Positions 34,260 through 44,944 of a stretch of 64,000 nt of DNA are shown piece by piece. A program made the position numbers and the translations under genes. Origin of the DNA: Cylicocyclus nassatus (Eukaryota; Nematoda; Chromadorea; Rhabditida; Strongylidae); contig CATQJL010000316.1 in the NCBI GenBank assembly GCA_958299035.1, positions 50,507,516-50,571,515 of the forward strand, written 5' to 3'. Positions within the stretch are counted from its first letter, which is position 1. Every line of letters starts with the position of its first letter. Below the pieces are notes generated by a model. The model saw only the letters and a list, made by a program, of their open reading frames with translations. It searched no databases and was not told the origin of the DNA.

Positions 34260-35021
34260 TTAGGTTGAACCGAAAGTTCTTTCGCATCAAATTCAAAAAC
34301 TCATAACTTCCGAATTTTCCAGCCTTGGAACGCTCTTATTTTTGTCTGAAAGAGTAAGTCATGCTCTTTATAACAACTTCTTAGATGCTTGCTAATGGTC
34401 ATCTGTTGCGTAGATAGGAGCTGTAGAAGAAAATTAGTCAAAGTTCGCATTTTCTTTGTAGGGTCATAAAAAATCGAAAACTTGCAACAAAAATCGGAGC
34501 AGTCGGTATTGTAGATTCTTTCAGCAGCTCTTTCTAACAGTGCAAAGTTTGCGCCGATCGAGCGTCTCTATGAAAAGTTACAATTTCCCTGAAAAATGCC
34601 AAAATAAATCAAAATCGCCCTTTTGTATTGCTTGCTCGAAAATCGTAACTGATGATAACTAATAATAATATAATAATAACTAATAATCGTAACTTTTCAT
34701 AGAGACGTTCAATCGGCGCAAACTTTGCACAATTAGAAAGAGCTGGTGAAAGAACCTACAATGCCGACTGCTCCGATTTTTGTTGCAAGTTCCCGATTTT
34801 TTATGACCCTACACAGAAAATTCAGTTTTTGACCAATTTTCTTCTACAGCTCCTATCTGTGCAATGGATGATCATTAGTAAGCAATTGAGATGTCTTTAT
34901 AAAGAGCTTGTAATGAGCTTTATAATGACCTACTCTTTCATATTAAAATAAGAGCGGTCCAATCGGAAAATTCAGAAGTTATGAATTTTTGAATTTGGTG
35001 CGAAAGAACTTTTTAACCTAA
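34260..35021. mobile_element. Mariner-related palindromic MITE, 762 bp
   Basis: The ends are TTAGGTTGAACCGAAAGTTC (34260) and the near-complement ending CCTAA at 35021, with TA on the right side. The two halves are inverted copies across the whole length, meeting near 34650. It is related to the 42260 element by the 'TTAGGTTGAACCGAAAGTTC' end. No transposase. Confidence 0.75.
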
Positions 35022-35574
35022 TATTATTTTTTTTGAATTCTAAAAAATTTTTTTTCAATTTGTACCTAAATAAGGTACAAACTAGAACTCTTTATACCAC
35101 GCTTTTTTACCTTTTCTCTCTCCCTCCCCCCCCCCCCCCTTAGGCTCACATACCTCCTTCGAAGATCGGAAACAGCCGAGACCCCTTTCACCTGGAGAGA
35201 GCCCGGCTCCCCCTATCGTACCTATGATTAGCAATCTTCAATACTGTGCGTTCTTATTGTCGCCCTTACGAACCTGTATACTTTGTGTATATATACATCC
35301 TCAAACGGAACAAACCTAGATAATACCCTAATTTCCGGGGTATAAGGCGCAGTAGCTTTCGCCGCGCACGGACTGATGTGCGATGATATTCGCGGTGCCC
35401 GGCGTGGCATAAGCAGCCAATAGCAACCCTTTCACCCAGCAGTACTTTTTGCTCCCTTTCTTTGTTATTCTTCTCTCAATAGTGATCTGTTTCAAAACAA
35501 ATCTCTTTCTTCTCTATTACTCTCTAAAAATAACAAAAGTGAAACAAAAACAGCACCTTCAAAATACCAGTATA
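35022..35574. other. Unassigned, with C-rich tract
   Basis: 'cccccccccccccc' at about 35126-35140, then mixed sequence without a recognised gene. Confidence 0.4.
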
Positions 35575-36200
35575 TTAGGTCATTCGAAAAGTTTTTTCGC
35601 TTTTTGCAAATTAGATGTTGGTGCCATATTTTAAGAGACTGCCAAAGGGCTGATAGGGGTTGCTATATATGGATCTGTAGGGGAATTCTCCTAGTTTTTG
35701 AGAATCCCACTGAGGGTGCAGAAAGCGCTTTGTAGGGAAGTTTACGCGGCTCTAAAGTCGACATAAGAAAACGCGATTTTTAGACAATTGCATTCTATAA
35801 GCTTAAACTTAAAGGTAAGATAGTTGAGGGAACCATCATTGTGCGCAATGCATTTGCCTAGGCCACGTCTTCTTTGAGGTAGGTTCAAGTTTACTTCAAA
35901 AACTCCAGGATTAGAGAAGTGAAAGCTAATGTTTTGCAGTGTTCTGGAAGGTGTTCCTGCCATATAAAGGTGTTCCTGCCATATAAAGGAGCATCTCAGA
36001 GGGACCTTTGGAGCAAATCGCAAACATAGCTGCGTAAAATGATCAGCAGGCCTAGAAGTGTCATATAGCCCAATTAGAAACCACCTTCGCTAAAGCTGTA
36101 ATAAAGAAAAATGTCAGTGACGTATACTCCACGAATTGTCGCAGTCGCAGTTTGAGGGCGCTTTGACTCTGCTTTCGTTGCTCATAACTTGACGAAGCAT

Positions 36201-36257
36201 TTGCTGTCATTAATAACCAGGTCAATCCTTTTTTGACCTGGTTATTAATGACAGCAA
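36201..36257. repeat. Perfect 25-bp hairpin, 7-base loop
   Basis: TTGCTGTCATTAATAACCAG... (36201-36225) pairs without mismatch with 36233-36257. The loop is TCCTTTT. It sits inside the decayed mariner-type element, where such exactness is unexpected. Confidence 0.8.
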
Positions 36258-36809
36258 AAATTGGCCAAGTACGGCTACAAGAAGCGACATTGTGGTAGAT
36301 CATTTGGAATAAGCATTGAAAGCATGGCCAGAGCAATCAGTCATTCCAAAAGGTTGATTTACTCAAATTAATGTGCTCCTGCTGGTCTTGCACGCTACAA
36401 ACTTGTTAAGATGCTACTGTACTGTAAGCGCAGAGTAGTGTGATATCGCTCTAAAGACCGTTAGTCAAAATTTTATAACTAAACAGACTTGCAGGTACAA
36501 TTTATGAGAGTTGTCATCCCCGCCCATGACGCCGCCAAACCACATGTAAGAAAGGTGGTACTCACAAAACGGGGTGACTGCCCACCGAGGTTCCTATTTA
36601 TTTTTCGAACTCTTTAGACCTTCCTTTACCAATCACCAAATTTTCTAATTCCTCGGTGCCTACTGAAAAATAACAGGACCCAATAAAGATTAGCTAGTCA
36701 AAAACGCCTTTCTAGGCTTTATTGATTCCTCTGAGGTCATTTCGCAATAAAAAAAGTACAGGAGCACAATAAGATCGTTTCCAGAAATTTGCTGAACACA
36801 ATGAAACTT

Positions 36810-37167
36810 AACTTCAGTATTTGTTCTGTGCCGTACAGGTTTTTTATAGTAATACACTTTATTGCCTTACGTTTCGGCTACACGCCGTCATCAGAGGCCT
36901 GAAAGGTGTCAGTCACAAGGATGTCTGCTCTTGACCGCCAAACACCTCTTCCCACTTGCATATTCGATTCATCTAGTGTGGAAGAAGGAGGTTGGGCGAT
37001 GAAGATGAATCGAATATGCAAGTGGGAAGAGGTGTTTGGCGGTCAAGAGCAGACATCCTTGTGAGTGACACCTTTCAGGCCTCTGATGACGGCGTGTAGC
37101 CGAAACGTAAGGCAATAAAGTGTATTACTATAAAAAACCTGTACGGCACAGAACAAATACTGAAGTT
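36810..37167. mobile_element. 358-bp near-perfect palindrome (MITE)
   Basis: Arms of about 165 bp run from AACTTCAGTATTTGTTCTGT inward and return to the exact complement at 37167, differing at only a few positions; the loop of about 25 bases is near 36975-37000. The phrase 'acgtttcggctacacgccgtcatcag' recalls the 'acgtttcggca' ends of the 7257-7407 palindrome. Non-coding. Confidence 0.85.
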
Positions 37168-37309
37168 ATCTTTCAAATGCCCAGATTTCAAGATAAAAGG
37201 ACTTTCAAGACAATGAAACTTATTTGATGGAAAAAGGTTGAACCTGGATAAAATTGTGCTTGTTTGAATTTGAAGGTGCGAAAGCGAAAAAACTTTCCGA
37301 ATGACCTAA

Positions 37310-37898
37310 TATTATTGTAAAGGAAAACACAGTGCCAGTACCAGTAGCATTGCTAGAAACGGAGAGGCACAAATGGGCACCGGTGACATCATTGAAAACA
37401 AAAGAAAGAATTAGCTAAACACCATAAACACCATTGAGAACATCTTTTTCCCGCCCGCAAAAACGATACTCAAGTATACATTCTGAAAAGAGTAAAAAAA
37501 AGTATTTGAAAACATGATTTATGGGCAATGAAGAACAATCATAGCACACTGAGTCTTCAGCTTGCTAGATTCAAAAAGGAATTTAGAAAGCATTTTCGCG
37601 CCGTTGTTCGCGACGGCGGATGCGATTTATATTACGAAAATTAGGGTCATGTCTTTGTTACACAACCATACGAAGCAATACTTTTTTTACGCCGCAACGC
37701 ATAACAACACAACAGCTGCATGCTATGAAAGAAACAAAGAAACTGAGAAACAGCAGGAAACGTTAACATACGTCACGAAAAAATTGCCGCTTTCCATTCA
37801 TCAATCGCATTGCAGCTTTACCAAAGCAACAAAAGCCTTTTAGATTCTTTGCTCTTCGGTGACACTAATATCAAAAATATGAGTTTTTGGACATAAAA
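37310..37898. other. Unassigned
   Basis: The 93-codon frame 37562-37843 has no recognised motif and lies in low-complexity-like sequence. Nothing else seen. Confidence 0.35.
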
Positions 37899-38052
37899 TT
37901 CACTTTAAATGGTATTAGCGGCTTATGATCAAGTAATATATAGAGAAAAAATTCACTTTAAGTGGTATTAGCGGTTTACATCAAGTGATATGTAGAGAAA
38001 AAATTCACTCTAAGTGGTATTAGCGGTTTACGATCAAGTGATATATAGAGAA
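37899..38052 (+). repeat. Tandem repeat, ~53-bp unit, 3 copies
   Basis: 'ttcactttaaRtggtattag' followed by 'cggYttaYgatcaagtgatatatagagaaaa' occurs at 37899, 37952 and 38004, with few differences between units. The array is young compared with the 4446 array. Confidence 0.85.
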
Positions 38053-38609
38053 CTTTATAGCACTTCTGCCATGCACGTTCTGGTTCGGGTCTCCAGTTAG
38101 CTTTTTTTCTCTCTCTTTCTCAACTTTTTCACGCTCTTGCTCGCTTTCACCAAGAGACGACCAAGAATGAATTATGCTAACTTGACGAGAATTCGTGTCG
38201 CACAGTGCACTTATTCCTTGGGTACCCAGCAGTATGTCTCATCATCATTTCTTTTTACAAATCTCTCTCTTTTATTCAGTAAAATGTCGTCCAATGGGTG
38301 TAAATGTGCTCAGTGGTGAAGGACTATATGTCGCCGAAAGTGGGTGGTCCTACACGGACATGCGCGACGAAGCACTCAGCTCCAGCACCACAGACATAAC
38401 GGATTTGTACCGGTTGTCCTAGCGGGGTGGAGCCTATCGGCGATATAGAACCCCCTACCATTTGAGCGTGCTGATGAGAGAAGTACGAGAAAATTCTTTT
38501 GAAGGCAACGTGCAGGCACCTTCTCAGTACCGTAGTCACCAAAACACTTGCATCGGCTTGCAGAGCTCTTCGTGAACCTATCATGAGGGAGGTAGGTCCA
38601 CGATAGCAA
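38053..38609. other. Unassigned
   Basis: A pyrimidine-rich tract (38100-38135) followed by mixed sequence; the overlapping frames at 38137-38584 show no recognisable domain. Confidence 0.35.
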
Positions 38610-38652
38610 TCTTATATATAAAGCTGAATGTCTGTTTGTCTGTCTGTCTGTA

Positions 38653-38683
<31 letters not shown>

Positions 38684-39121
38684 ATGCTGTACGTATGTTC
38701 CGAATAGAAAATTCCATTTCTGAACCGATCGGGACCAAACTTGGCACACATCACTTCGGGCCCCGGCGGGTGTCATAGGCTACTTTTCGTCATCGATCGA
38801 TATTGATTTTATCGATTTTTTGCAAAATTTGAGCTACAGGGCTGGGCCCCGGCGGGTGTCACAGTCCACTTTTCGTTATCGATCGATGTCGATTTTATCG
38901 ATTTTTTTGCAAAATTTGAGCTAGGGGGCTGGAATTTGGCAGAGGGGTGTAATCGAGCATGCTGATCACCCCCGTGGGGGGGGGGGTAAACCTCGATAAC
39001 GAAAAGTGGACTGTGACACCCGCCGGGGCCCGAAGTGTATGTGTGACAAGTTTGGTCCGGATCGGTTGAGAAATGGAATTTTCTATTCGGAACATACGGC
39101 GGAGCCGGGTAAGCCAGCTAG
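38610..39121 (+). mobile_element. Helitron family 1 copy, 512 bp, both ends intact
   Basis: Starts TCTTATATATAAAGCTGAAT after A (38609) with (GTCT)n behind it; ends 'cggcggagccgggtaagccag' CTAG (39118-39121) before T. TC...CTAG between A and T, a small GC hairpin (CGGC-GGA-GCCG) about 10 nt from the end and no target duplication are Helitron features. The first ~150 bp reappears inverted before the 3' end. Non-autonomous. Confidence 0.85.
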
Positions 39122-39585
39122 TAGATAATAATTCAATGAATAGCATGCGTGCGAAGCAAGGCGTCTGCCGACACAGCAGGATCTTTTTGAAAACTTGGTA
39201 GCAGCGAACAATGGATTTCCCATCTTGTATGCAGAGCTCAATTCTGTTTGCATAAGTTCCAGCAAAACGTATCGTTTTTATATATCACATCATTTTGTCT
39301 GACCCCGAACTTTGTAATGCATTTTAAGTTCCGGTGATTAATCATAGGCTAATTTTTTTATCCAGTGAATTGAATCTCTTCCCAATTGAAGGGCTTGAAT
39401 TTGGCTTAAGGGCTAAGTGAGCATGCTGAATAAGATCGTTTCAAGCATTTGTAAAACCGCCAAATCTATTGACTATCGATTTCTTCCAATCTTTCACCTA
39501 CAACGCTTGAACTTGGTACAAAGATAAGCGATTTTTTAATGTGAAATGTTTAATGTTTACATGTTTAAAACCTTTCGCAATGAAA
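39122..39585. other. Unassigned before assembly gap
   Basis: Mixed sequence without gene or recognised repeat. Confidence 0.35.
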
Positions 39586-40085
39586 NNNNNNNNNNNNNNN
39601 NNNNNNNNNNNNNNNNNNNNNNNNNNNNNNNNNNNNNNNNNNNNNNNNNNNNNNNNNNNNNNNNNNNNNNNNNNNNNNNNNNNNNNNNNNNNNNNNNNNN
39701 NNNNNNNNNNNNNNNNNNNNNNNNNNNNNNNNNNNNNNNNNNNNNNNNNNNNNNNNNNNNNNNNNNNNNNNNNNNNNNNNNNNNNNNNNNNNNNNNNNNN
39801 NNNNNNNNNNNNNNNNNNNNNNNNNNNNNNNNNNNNNNNNNNNNNNNNNNNNNNNNNNNNNNNNNNNNNNNNNNNNNNNNNNNNNNNNNNNNNNNNNNNN
39901 NNNNNNNNNNNNNNNNNNNNNNNNNNNNNNNNNNNNNNNNNNNNNNNNNNNNNNNNNNNNNNNNNNNNNNNNNNNNNNNNNNNNNNNNNNNNNNNNNNNN
40001 NNNNNNNNNNNNNNNNNNNNNNNNNNNNNNNNNNNNNNNNNNNNNNNNNNNNNNNNNNNNNNNNNNNNNNNNNNNNNNNNNNNNN
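39586..40085. other. Assembly gap (500 N)
   Basis: Exactly 500 undetermined bases, the conventional size for a gap of unknown length. All long frames reported across it are artefacts. Confidence 0.99.
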
Positions 40086-40305
40086 GATTTTCCTTCTGAG
40101 GCAAAATACCGCTTTCAATGGCTCAAAATCCTCCTCGAAATTCCTACCGTAGTCCTACAGTAATGAAGAGATGCTGATAAGTCGCCTTATACTGAAAATC
40201 TAAGTTGAACCTCGCTCTAAAGAATGGTACCTCAAGCTCGGTAAAAGACATGAAAGCAAGAGAGTTATTAACAATCAAACAGTGTGCACATCTTTTTGGG
40301 ACACC

Positions 40306-40308
<3 letters not shown>
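40086..40308. mobile_element. Right half of a CAGGGTGTCCC-type palindromic element
   Basis: It ends '...gagttattaacaatcaaacagtg' and GGGACACCCTG followed by TA (40309), matching the right end of the complete copy at 49945-50625. Phrases 'ctaccgtaRtcctaca' and 'gcaaaatacc' also match that copy in order. The left half should lie in the gap. Confidence 0.75.

Positions 40309-40352
<44 letters not shown>
40309..40352. repeat. (TA)n microsatellite
   Basis: 44 bases of alternating T and A lie between two TA-targeting elements; their shared TA insertion sites probably lie in it. Confidence 0.95.
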
Positions 40353-40356
<4 letters not shown>

Positions 40357-41299
40357 GTTGGTGCAAAAATAATGAGCGTTTTTATTTGCTTGCTTTAACA
40401 AAGCAACCAGACTCAACCCAACAAAGAGTAAGGGGTACTGTTCGATAGAGCAAAGCAAGCTCTACAAGATGGCACTCATGCCTTTGCGCCATGCTCGATC
40501 CACGGAGAGTTCGAACTCAAAATCTAAAGATTTCGAAATGCCCAAAAAGTCAAAAAAAATCAGATCTTCGTCCAAATAATTTCTACGGACCTCCCACTCG
40601 CTCATATCAATACTATCGATATCTGATATCCATATGTGCAATTGCCGTGTTTTTTCCTTGACTAGAAAACGAGAAAACGAAAATTCCCCTGATTTTCTCA
40701 AAGCAATGCTGAGCCGTTTTTGCATATGTAGTTCTATACTACAAGCCTAGGTAAGCATAACTGTAAGTTTTCAGCCTATTTCGAGCGGTACTTTTCAAGA
40801 AATATCGATTTTAGCACTGAAACTGAAACGAAAAAATCCGAATTTGTTATTTTTCAAAAACTACCGCTTGGAATGAGCTGAAAACTTACAGTTATGCTTA
40901 CCTAGGCTTGTAGTATAGAACTACATATGCAAGAACGGTTCAGCATTGCTTTGAAAATATTATGAAAATTTTCGTTCTCTCAGTTTCTAATCAAGGAAAA
41001 AGGACGGCAACTGCACATATGGATATCAGATATCGAAAGTACTAACGTGTGCGAGTGGGAGGTCCGTAGAAAATATTTGGACGAAGATCTGATTTTTTTT
41101 GACTTTTTGGGCATTTGGAAATCTTTAGATTTTGAGTTCGAACTCTCCGTGGATCGAGCATGGCGCAAAGGCATGAGTGCCATCTTGTAGAGCTTGCTTT
41201 GCTCTATCGAACAGTACCCCTTACTCTTTGTTGGGTTGAGTCTGGTTGCTTTGTTAAAGCAAGCAAATAAAAACGCTCATTATTTTTGCACCAACCTAA
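40353..41299. mobile_element. Mariner-type palindrome 1, 947 bp
   Basis: The ends TTAGGTTGGTGCAAAAATAA and complement are flanked by TA; they closely resemble mariner ends found in many animals (TTAGGTTGGTGCAAAAGTAA). The whole element is a palindrome of two ~460-bp halves. Each half contains an 87-codon coding-like block: open on minus at 40462-40725, interrupted by an indel and stop in the plus copy near 40950-41190. No mariner transposase is visible. Confidence 0.85.
40462..40725 (-). CDS. Open frame in palindrome arm, unknown protein (87 aa)
   Basis: It runs from ATG to stop at the same internal position in the arm as 41881-42144. Translation includes 'IALRKSGEFSFSRFLV', 'HIWISDIDSIDMSEWEVRRN' and 'DLIFFDFLGISKSLDFEFEL'. 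Acidic-aromatic composition and intact frames in two of four arm copies are notable. However, the 11 differences between the two proteins include non-conservative changes, and the other two arms carry stops, so coding use is unproven. Confidence 0.3.
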   Translation of the reverse strand: MQKRLSIALRKSGEFSFSRFLVKEKTRQLHIWISDIDSIDMSEWEVRRNYLDEDLIFFDFLGISKSLDFEFELSVDRAWRKGMSAIL

Positions 41300-41306
41300 T
41301 ATAATA

Positions 41307-42253
41307 TTAGGTTGGTTCATAATTAATGCACGTTTTGAATTTCAACCGCAATAAGTCATACACTTTTCATTCTTATATAGGCTTCAAAGTACCATTGGAT
41401 AGAGCAAAGCAAGCTCTACGAGATGGCAATCATGTCTTTGCGCCATGCTCGATCCATGGAGAGTTCGAACTCAAAATCTAAAGATTTCCAAATGCCCAAA
41501 AAATCGGAAAAAATCAGATCTTCGTCCAAATAATTTCTAAGGACCTCCCACTCGCTCACATCAATACTATCGATATCTGATATCCATATGTGCGACTGCC
41601 GTATTTTTTCCTTGACTAGAAATTAAGAAAACGAAAATTTCCCTGATTTTCTCAAAGCATTGCTGAGCCGTTTTTGCATATGTATTGCTTTACTACAAGC
41701 CTAGGTAAACATAACTGTAGGTTTTCAGCCTATTTTGAACGGTACTTTTCTAGAAATGTCGATTTTAGCACTGAAACTGAAAAGAAAAAATCCGAATTCG
41801 CTATTTTTCGAAAACTACCACTTGGAATGGGCTGAAAATCTACAGTTATACTTACCTAGGCTTGTAGTATAGAACTACATATGCAAAAACGGCTCAACAT
41901 TGCTTTGAGAAAATCAGGGAAATTTTCGTTATCTCAATTTCTAGTCATGGAAAAAATACGGCAGTCGCACATATGGATATCAGATATCGATAGTATTGAT
42001 GTGAGCGAGTGGGAGGTCCGTAGAAATTATTTGGACAAAGATCTGATTTTTTTCGATTTTTTGGGCATTTGGAAATCTTTAGATTTTGAGTTCGAACTCT
42101 CCGTGGATCGAGCACGGCGCAAAGGCATGAGTGCCATCTTATAGAGCTTGCTTTGCTCTATCCGATGGTACTTTGAAGCCTATATAAGAATGAAAAGTGT
42201 ATAACTTATTGCGGTTGAAATTCAAAACGTGCATTAATTATGAACCAACCTAA
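41307..42253. mobile_element. Mariner-type palindrome 2, 947 bp, tandem to the first
   Basis: The ends TTAGGTTGGTTCATAATTAA and complement are flanked by TA. Its length equals that of palindrome 1 exactly, and the inner ~800 bp are homologous, but the outermost ~40 bp after TTAGGTTGGT differ, so this is a separate subfamily rather than a simple duplication. It is only seven bases from palindrome 1. Confidence 0.85.
41881..42144 (+). CDS. Open frame in second palindrome arm, unknown protein (87 aa)
   Basis: Homologue of 40462-40725 ('HIWISDIDSIDVSEWEVRRN', 'DLIFFDFLGIWKSLDFEFEL'). Its mirror copy in the same element (41461-41730, minus) has a TAA after 'KFSFS'. I recognise no domain. It could be a captured gene piece kept in frame by chance. 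Confidence 0.3.
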   Translation: MQKRLNIALRKSGKFSLSQFLVMEKIRQSHIWISDIDSIDVSEWEVRRNYLDKDLIFFDFLGIWKSLDFEFELSVDRARRKGMSAIL

Positions 42254-42259
42254 TATATA

Positions 42260-42941
42260 TTAGGTTGAACCGAAAGTTCGTTCGCACCATTTTCAAAAAA
42301 TCATAACTTCTTTCCGTCACGACGATTTTGCGCAATTTAAGTTTTATTAGAAAGCGTAAAGCATGTAATTTCCAAAGATCCCCTGAAGACTTTCCAGCAT
42401 ATTCAGATTGCAGAGATAAAAATGAAAGAACGAAAACATCCGAAATTCGGAATTTTTGAGAAACAATTCCAAAAATCAAGAAACTGCGCGATAAAATCCA
42501 GAAAAGCCATTATCCTAATTTTTCTTATATTTGATTACTAACTGAGTTAAGTTTGTGCTAATTGAGCTTTTCTTTCAACAGTTATGATTTTTTGAAAAAA
42601 TTCCGAAAAATCACTTTCCTAAGAATTCCTAAGAAATTGATTTTTCGGCATTATTTTTCAAAAAATCATAATTTTTGAAAGAAAAGCTCGATTAACACAA
42701 ACTTAACTCAGTTAGTAATAAAATAAAAGAAAAATTAGGATAATGGCTTTTCTGGATTTTATCGCGCAGTTTCTAGATTTTTGGAAATGTTTCTCAAAAA
42801 TTCCGAATTTCGGATGTTTTCGTTCTTTCATTTTTATCTCTGCAATCTGAACATGCTGGAAAGTCGCCAGGGGACTTTTGGAAACTACATGCTTTACGCT
42901 TTCTAACAGAACTTAAATTGCGCAAAATCGTCGTAGTATTC
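42260..42941. mobile_element. Mariner-related palindrome, right end lost
   Basis: The left end TTAGGTTGAACCGAAAGTTC after TA is shared with 34260. Arms are inverted copies (42300-42540 against 42660-42941, e.g. 'attttgcgcaatttaagtt'). The right terminal repeat is missing: sequence diverges after 42941. Confidence 0.7.
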
Positions 42942-44423
42942 GTAAAAAATATTGGGATCAGAGGGGAATTTGTTTTTTTGGGGGAAAAAACCCCGTTTGC
43001 CCACCTCGTGCCGGGCCCTGAACAAGCTTTACGAATTTCGTGACAGATGGACATTCAGACAGACAGGCACACAAAAACACGTAAACACTCTTAGCGCGTT
43101 ATTATAGTAGGATTTTTGTACTGATTCCCCGAAGATGTACAAGTAACAGATAAATAGAGCAAACCCTATATGACACAAAACTATTTTTTTCTTTTCCTTA
43201 TTTTGCTTCTTAGAGTTTGTAGAATCAATTTTTCACTGCTATCAAATTCCATATTTGGTCAACTGAAACCTCACAAAACAACAATCGGCAAGCAACTCGG
43301 GTGTCATTCGACACAGCTTCTTCTCCTCTTCTTACCAGTTGTTTTTGGTTTCCGATTCACGAAGTTTTCCGGGATAAAATCATTACAATTCAGTTTTCCG
43401 AGGCGCCCCAGGCCGTACCCAAAATTTCCCAAAAATACCCAAAATTTCGGAAAGTTGCTAAACTGAAGCGGTAAACGCTCCTTTGCTTTGTAAGATTAGT
43501 GTCAAACCATAATTCACCTTTGTAATTTTCAAAATCCAAAAATTTATTGGTGTTTGATGCATTTCTGTCTAAGACAAGCTTGCTAAAATTCGGTGAAATT
43601 CAAAAATCTTTGCAAAAATTATGACGAGCTATGAAAACAAGAAAAAAGTCATGCTGTTTTCTATAGGGGTTTGCTCAATCCACCTGTTACTTATACTCCA
43701 TCAGAGGCTTGTTGTAAAAAATTTCAAAAATTGTGAAACTTCACCTTCTCAGAAAGCATGGGTCGCAGATTTTGGTAATTTTTTTAAGCTTATAGAATCT
43801 TAAGCAATGCTTATATAGCTATTAGAAAGAAAAAAGTGCTGCATCGAATGCTTTCAAGGTCTCTTAGAAATCTTGCTTCCACGAAATGTAGCGTTTACTC
43901 GAAAAAAGCGACATTACCTTCGGAACGACCTAATATAATGCTTCGATATAAACGTGCCACTTCCAAAATATTAAGGTTATAAACAAACGGTTGCGAAACT
44001 TAGTTGTCAACGACGTTTCAGAACGGTTAACGCTGAGCTGTTGTAGGAGCAGCTCAGTGATAACTGAATTTCAATCCTAGTTTGGTAGGACCACCAAATG
44101 CACTGCCAAAATCGATTTGGTCAATACTTTCGGAAAATTAAAGACAAGGCGGAGAGAGGCGAGCATTGTACTGCGAAGTTTTGACTTATCCGCTCAAAGT
44201 TCCTCCAAAAGGCTGTTCCGAAAGCACACAAGAACATTTACAGTTGATTAAAGTTAAAGAGGGTACGAATTTCTAGGAGTCGCGGATCAATTGAGCGTAC
44301 TGTGAGTGCATTATCACTATTTGATGTGCTTTTCAATCTTTCCTGAGGGTTGCGAATAGGTCCAAAAACAGATCAAAACTTCACGATCTGCTCTATTTTT
44401 AAGCATGCTCCTTAGTGTCGAAC
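42942..44423. other. Mostly unassigned, with element fragments
   Basis: About 43015-43118 is a minus-strand 5' end of Helitron family 2 ('tacgaatttcgtgacag', 'ttagcgcgttattata'). A lone TTAGGTCGTTCCG-type end lies at 43929-43933 (minus view). The frame 43170-43466 is hydrophobic but has no recognised domain. Confidence 0.45.
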
Positions 44424-44621
44424 AGATTTTCCGCTTAATAGTGTGCTGTGCTTGCACAGAAGGCGCTGCGGTGAAATTTGCGCGTGAATAAATAGCCACG
44501 CAGTACTGTCGGCATTTTGCGCGCGCATTTGACCGGAGTCACAGTCGAAGCTATTTGTTCACACACAAATTTTACCGCATTTCATCTTTTGTGCAATCAC
44601 ACTGTATTAAGCGGAAAATCT
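44424..44621. repeat. Inverted repeat (MITE-like), 198 bp
   Basis: AGATTTTCCGCTTAATA at 44424 matches the complement ending at 44621, and pairing continues through 'gtgaaatttg' and 'aaatagc'. Arms are diverged. It lies directly downstream of the aminopeptidase exon on its strand. Confidence 0.65.
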
Positions 44622-44824
44622 ACTAAATTGTAAGTAGCACCTTCTCTAGGCAATGTACTGGTTTCGCCTCTGTTTTTTAGCGACTTTCGAAGAGGATAGC
44701 CACCTCAAATTTCTGATGTTGCAAACTTGAAAAAACTTTGCTCAAAAGCTTCTCAACTCAAGTTTGTGCAGCACGAGCAACTTAAGTAACCGCTGTTTGT
44801 AGAAATTTACAAATAATAACTTAC

Positions 44825-44941
44825 AATTGCCAATTCGTCGTCACCCGGACTTACTAATCGAAGATTTTCAAAGTATGCAGCAAAACCTTCATTCAGCCAG
44901 AGTTCTTCCCACCACGCCAGCGTCACCAGATTGCCAAACCA
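44825..44941 (-). CDS. Single exon of an M1-family (gluzincin) aminopeptidase
   Basis: On the minus strand, a CAG acceptor at 44942-44944 precedes a 39-codon exon ending at a GTAAGT donor, phase 0 at both sides. It reads '[20 protein letters not shown]' then '[19 protein letters not shown]'. In M1 metallopeptidases the zinc motif HExxHQ is followed immediately by WFGNLVT and, 18 residues on, by the third zinc ligand Glu in WLNEGFA; both are present and unmutated. The HExxHQ half should be in the preceding exon (higher coordinates), which I did not find before the 45420 element. Neighbours are transposons, so this may be an isolated or displaced exon. M1 enzymes trim N-terminal residues from peptides. 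Confidence 0.75.
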
Positions 44942-44944
44942 CTG

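Larger units (their letters stand above)
35575..37309. mobile_element. Mariner-type element, 1.7 kb, with nested palindrome
   Basis: The ends TTAGGTCATTCGAAAAGTTT and the near-complement (37280-37309) are flanked by TA. Removing the nested 36810-37167 palindrome leaves 1377 bp, the usual length of an autonomous mariner with one transposase gene. I could not recognise a transposase in any frame (frames 35742-36023 and 36061-36336 on minus carry no clear motif), so the interior is either very decayed or unrelated. Confidence 0.65.

Noticed and set aside
38631..38700. GTCT/GTAT tract as a stand-alone microsatellite
   Set aside because: It recurs at a fixed position just inside the Helitron 5' end in several copies, so it is part of the element.
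39498..40163. Four long frames across the N run
   Set aside because: They consist of undetermined residues over an assembly gap; no real codons support them.
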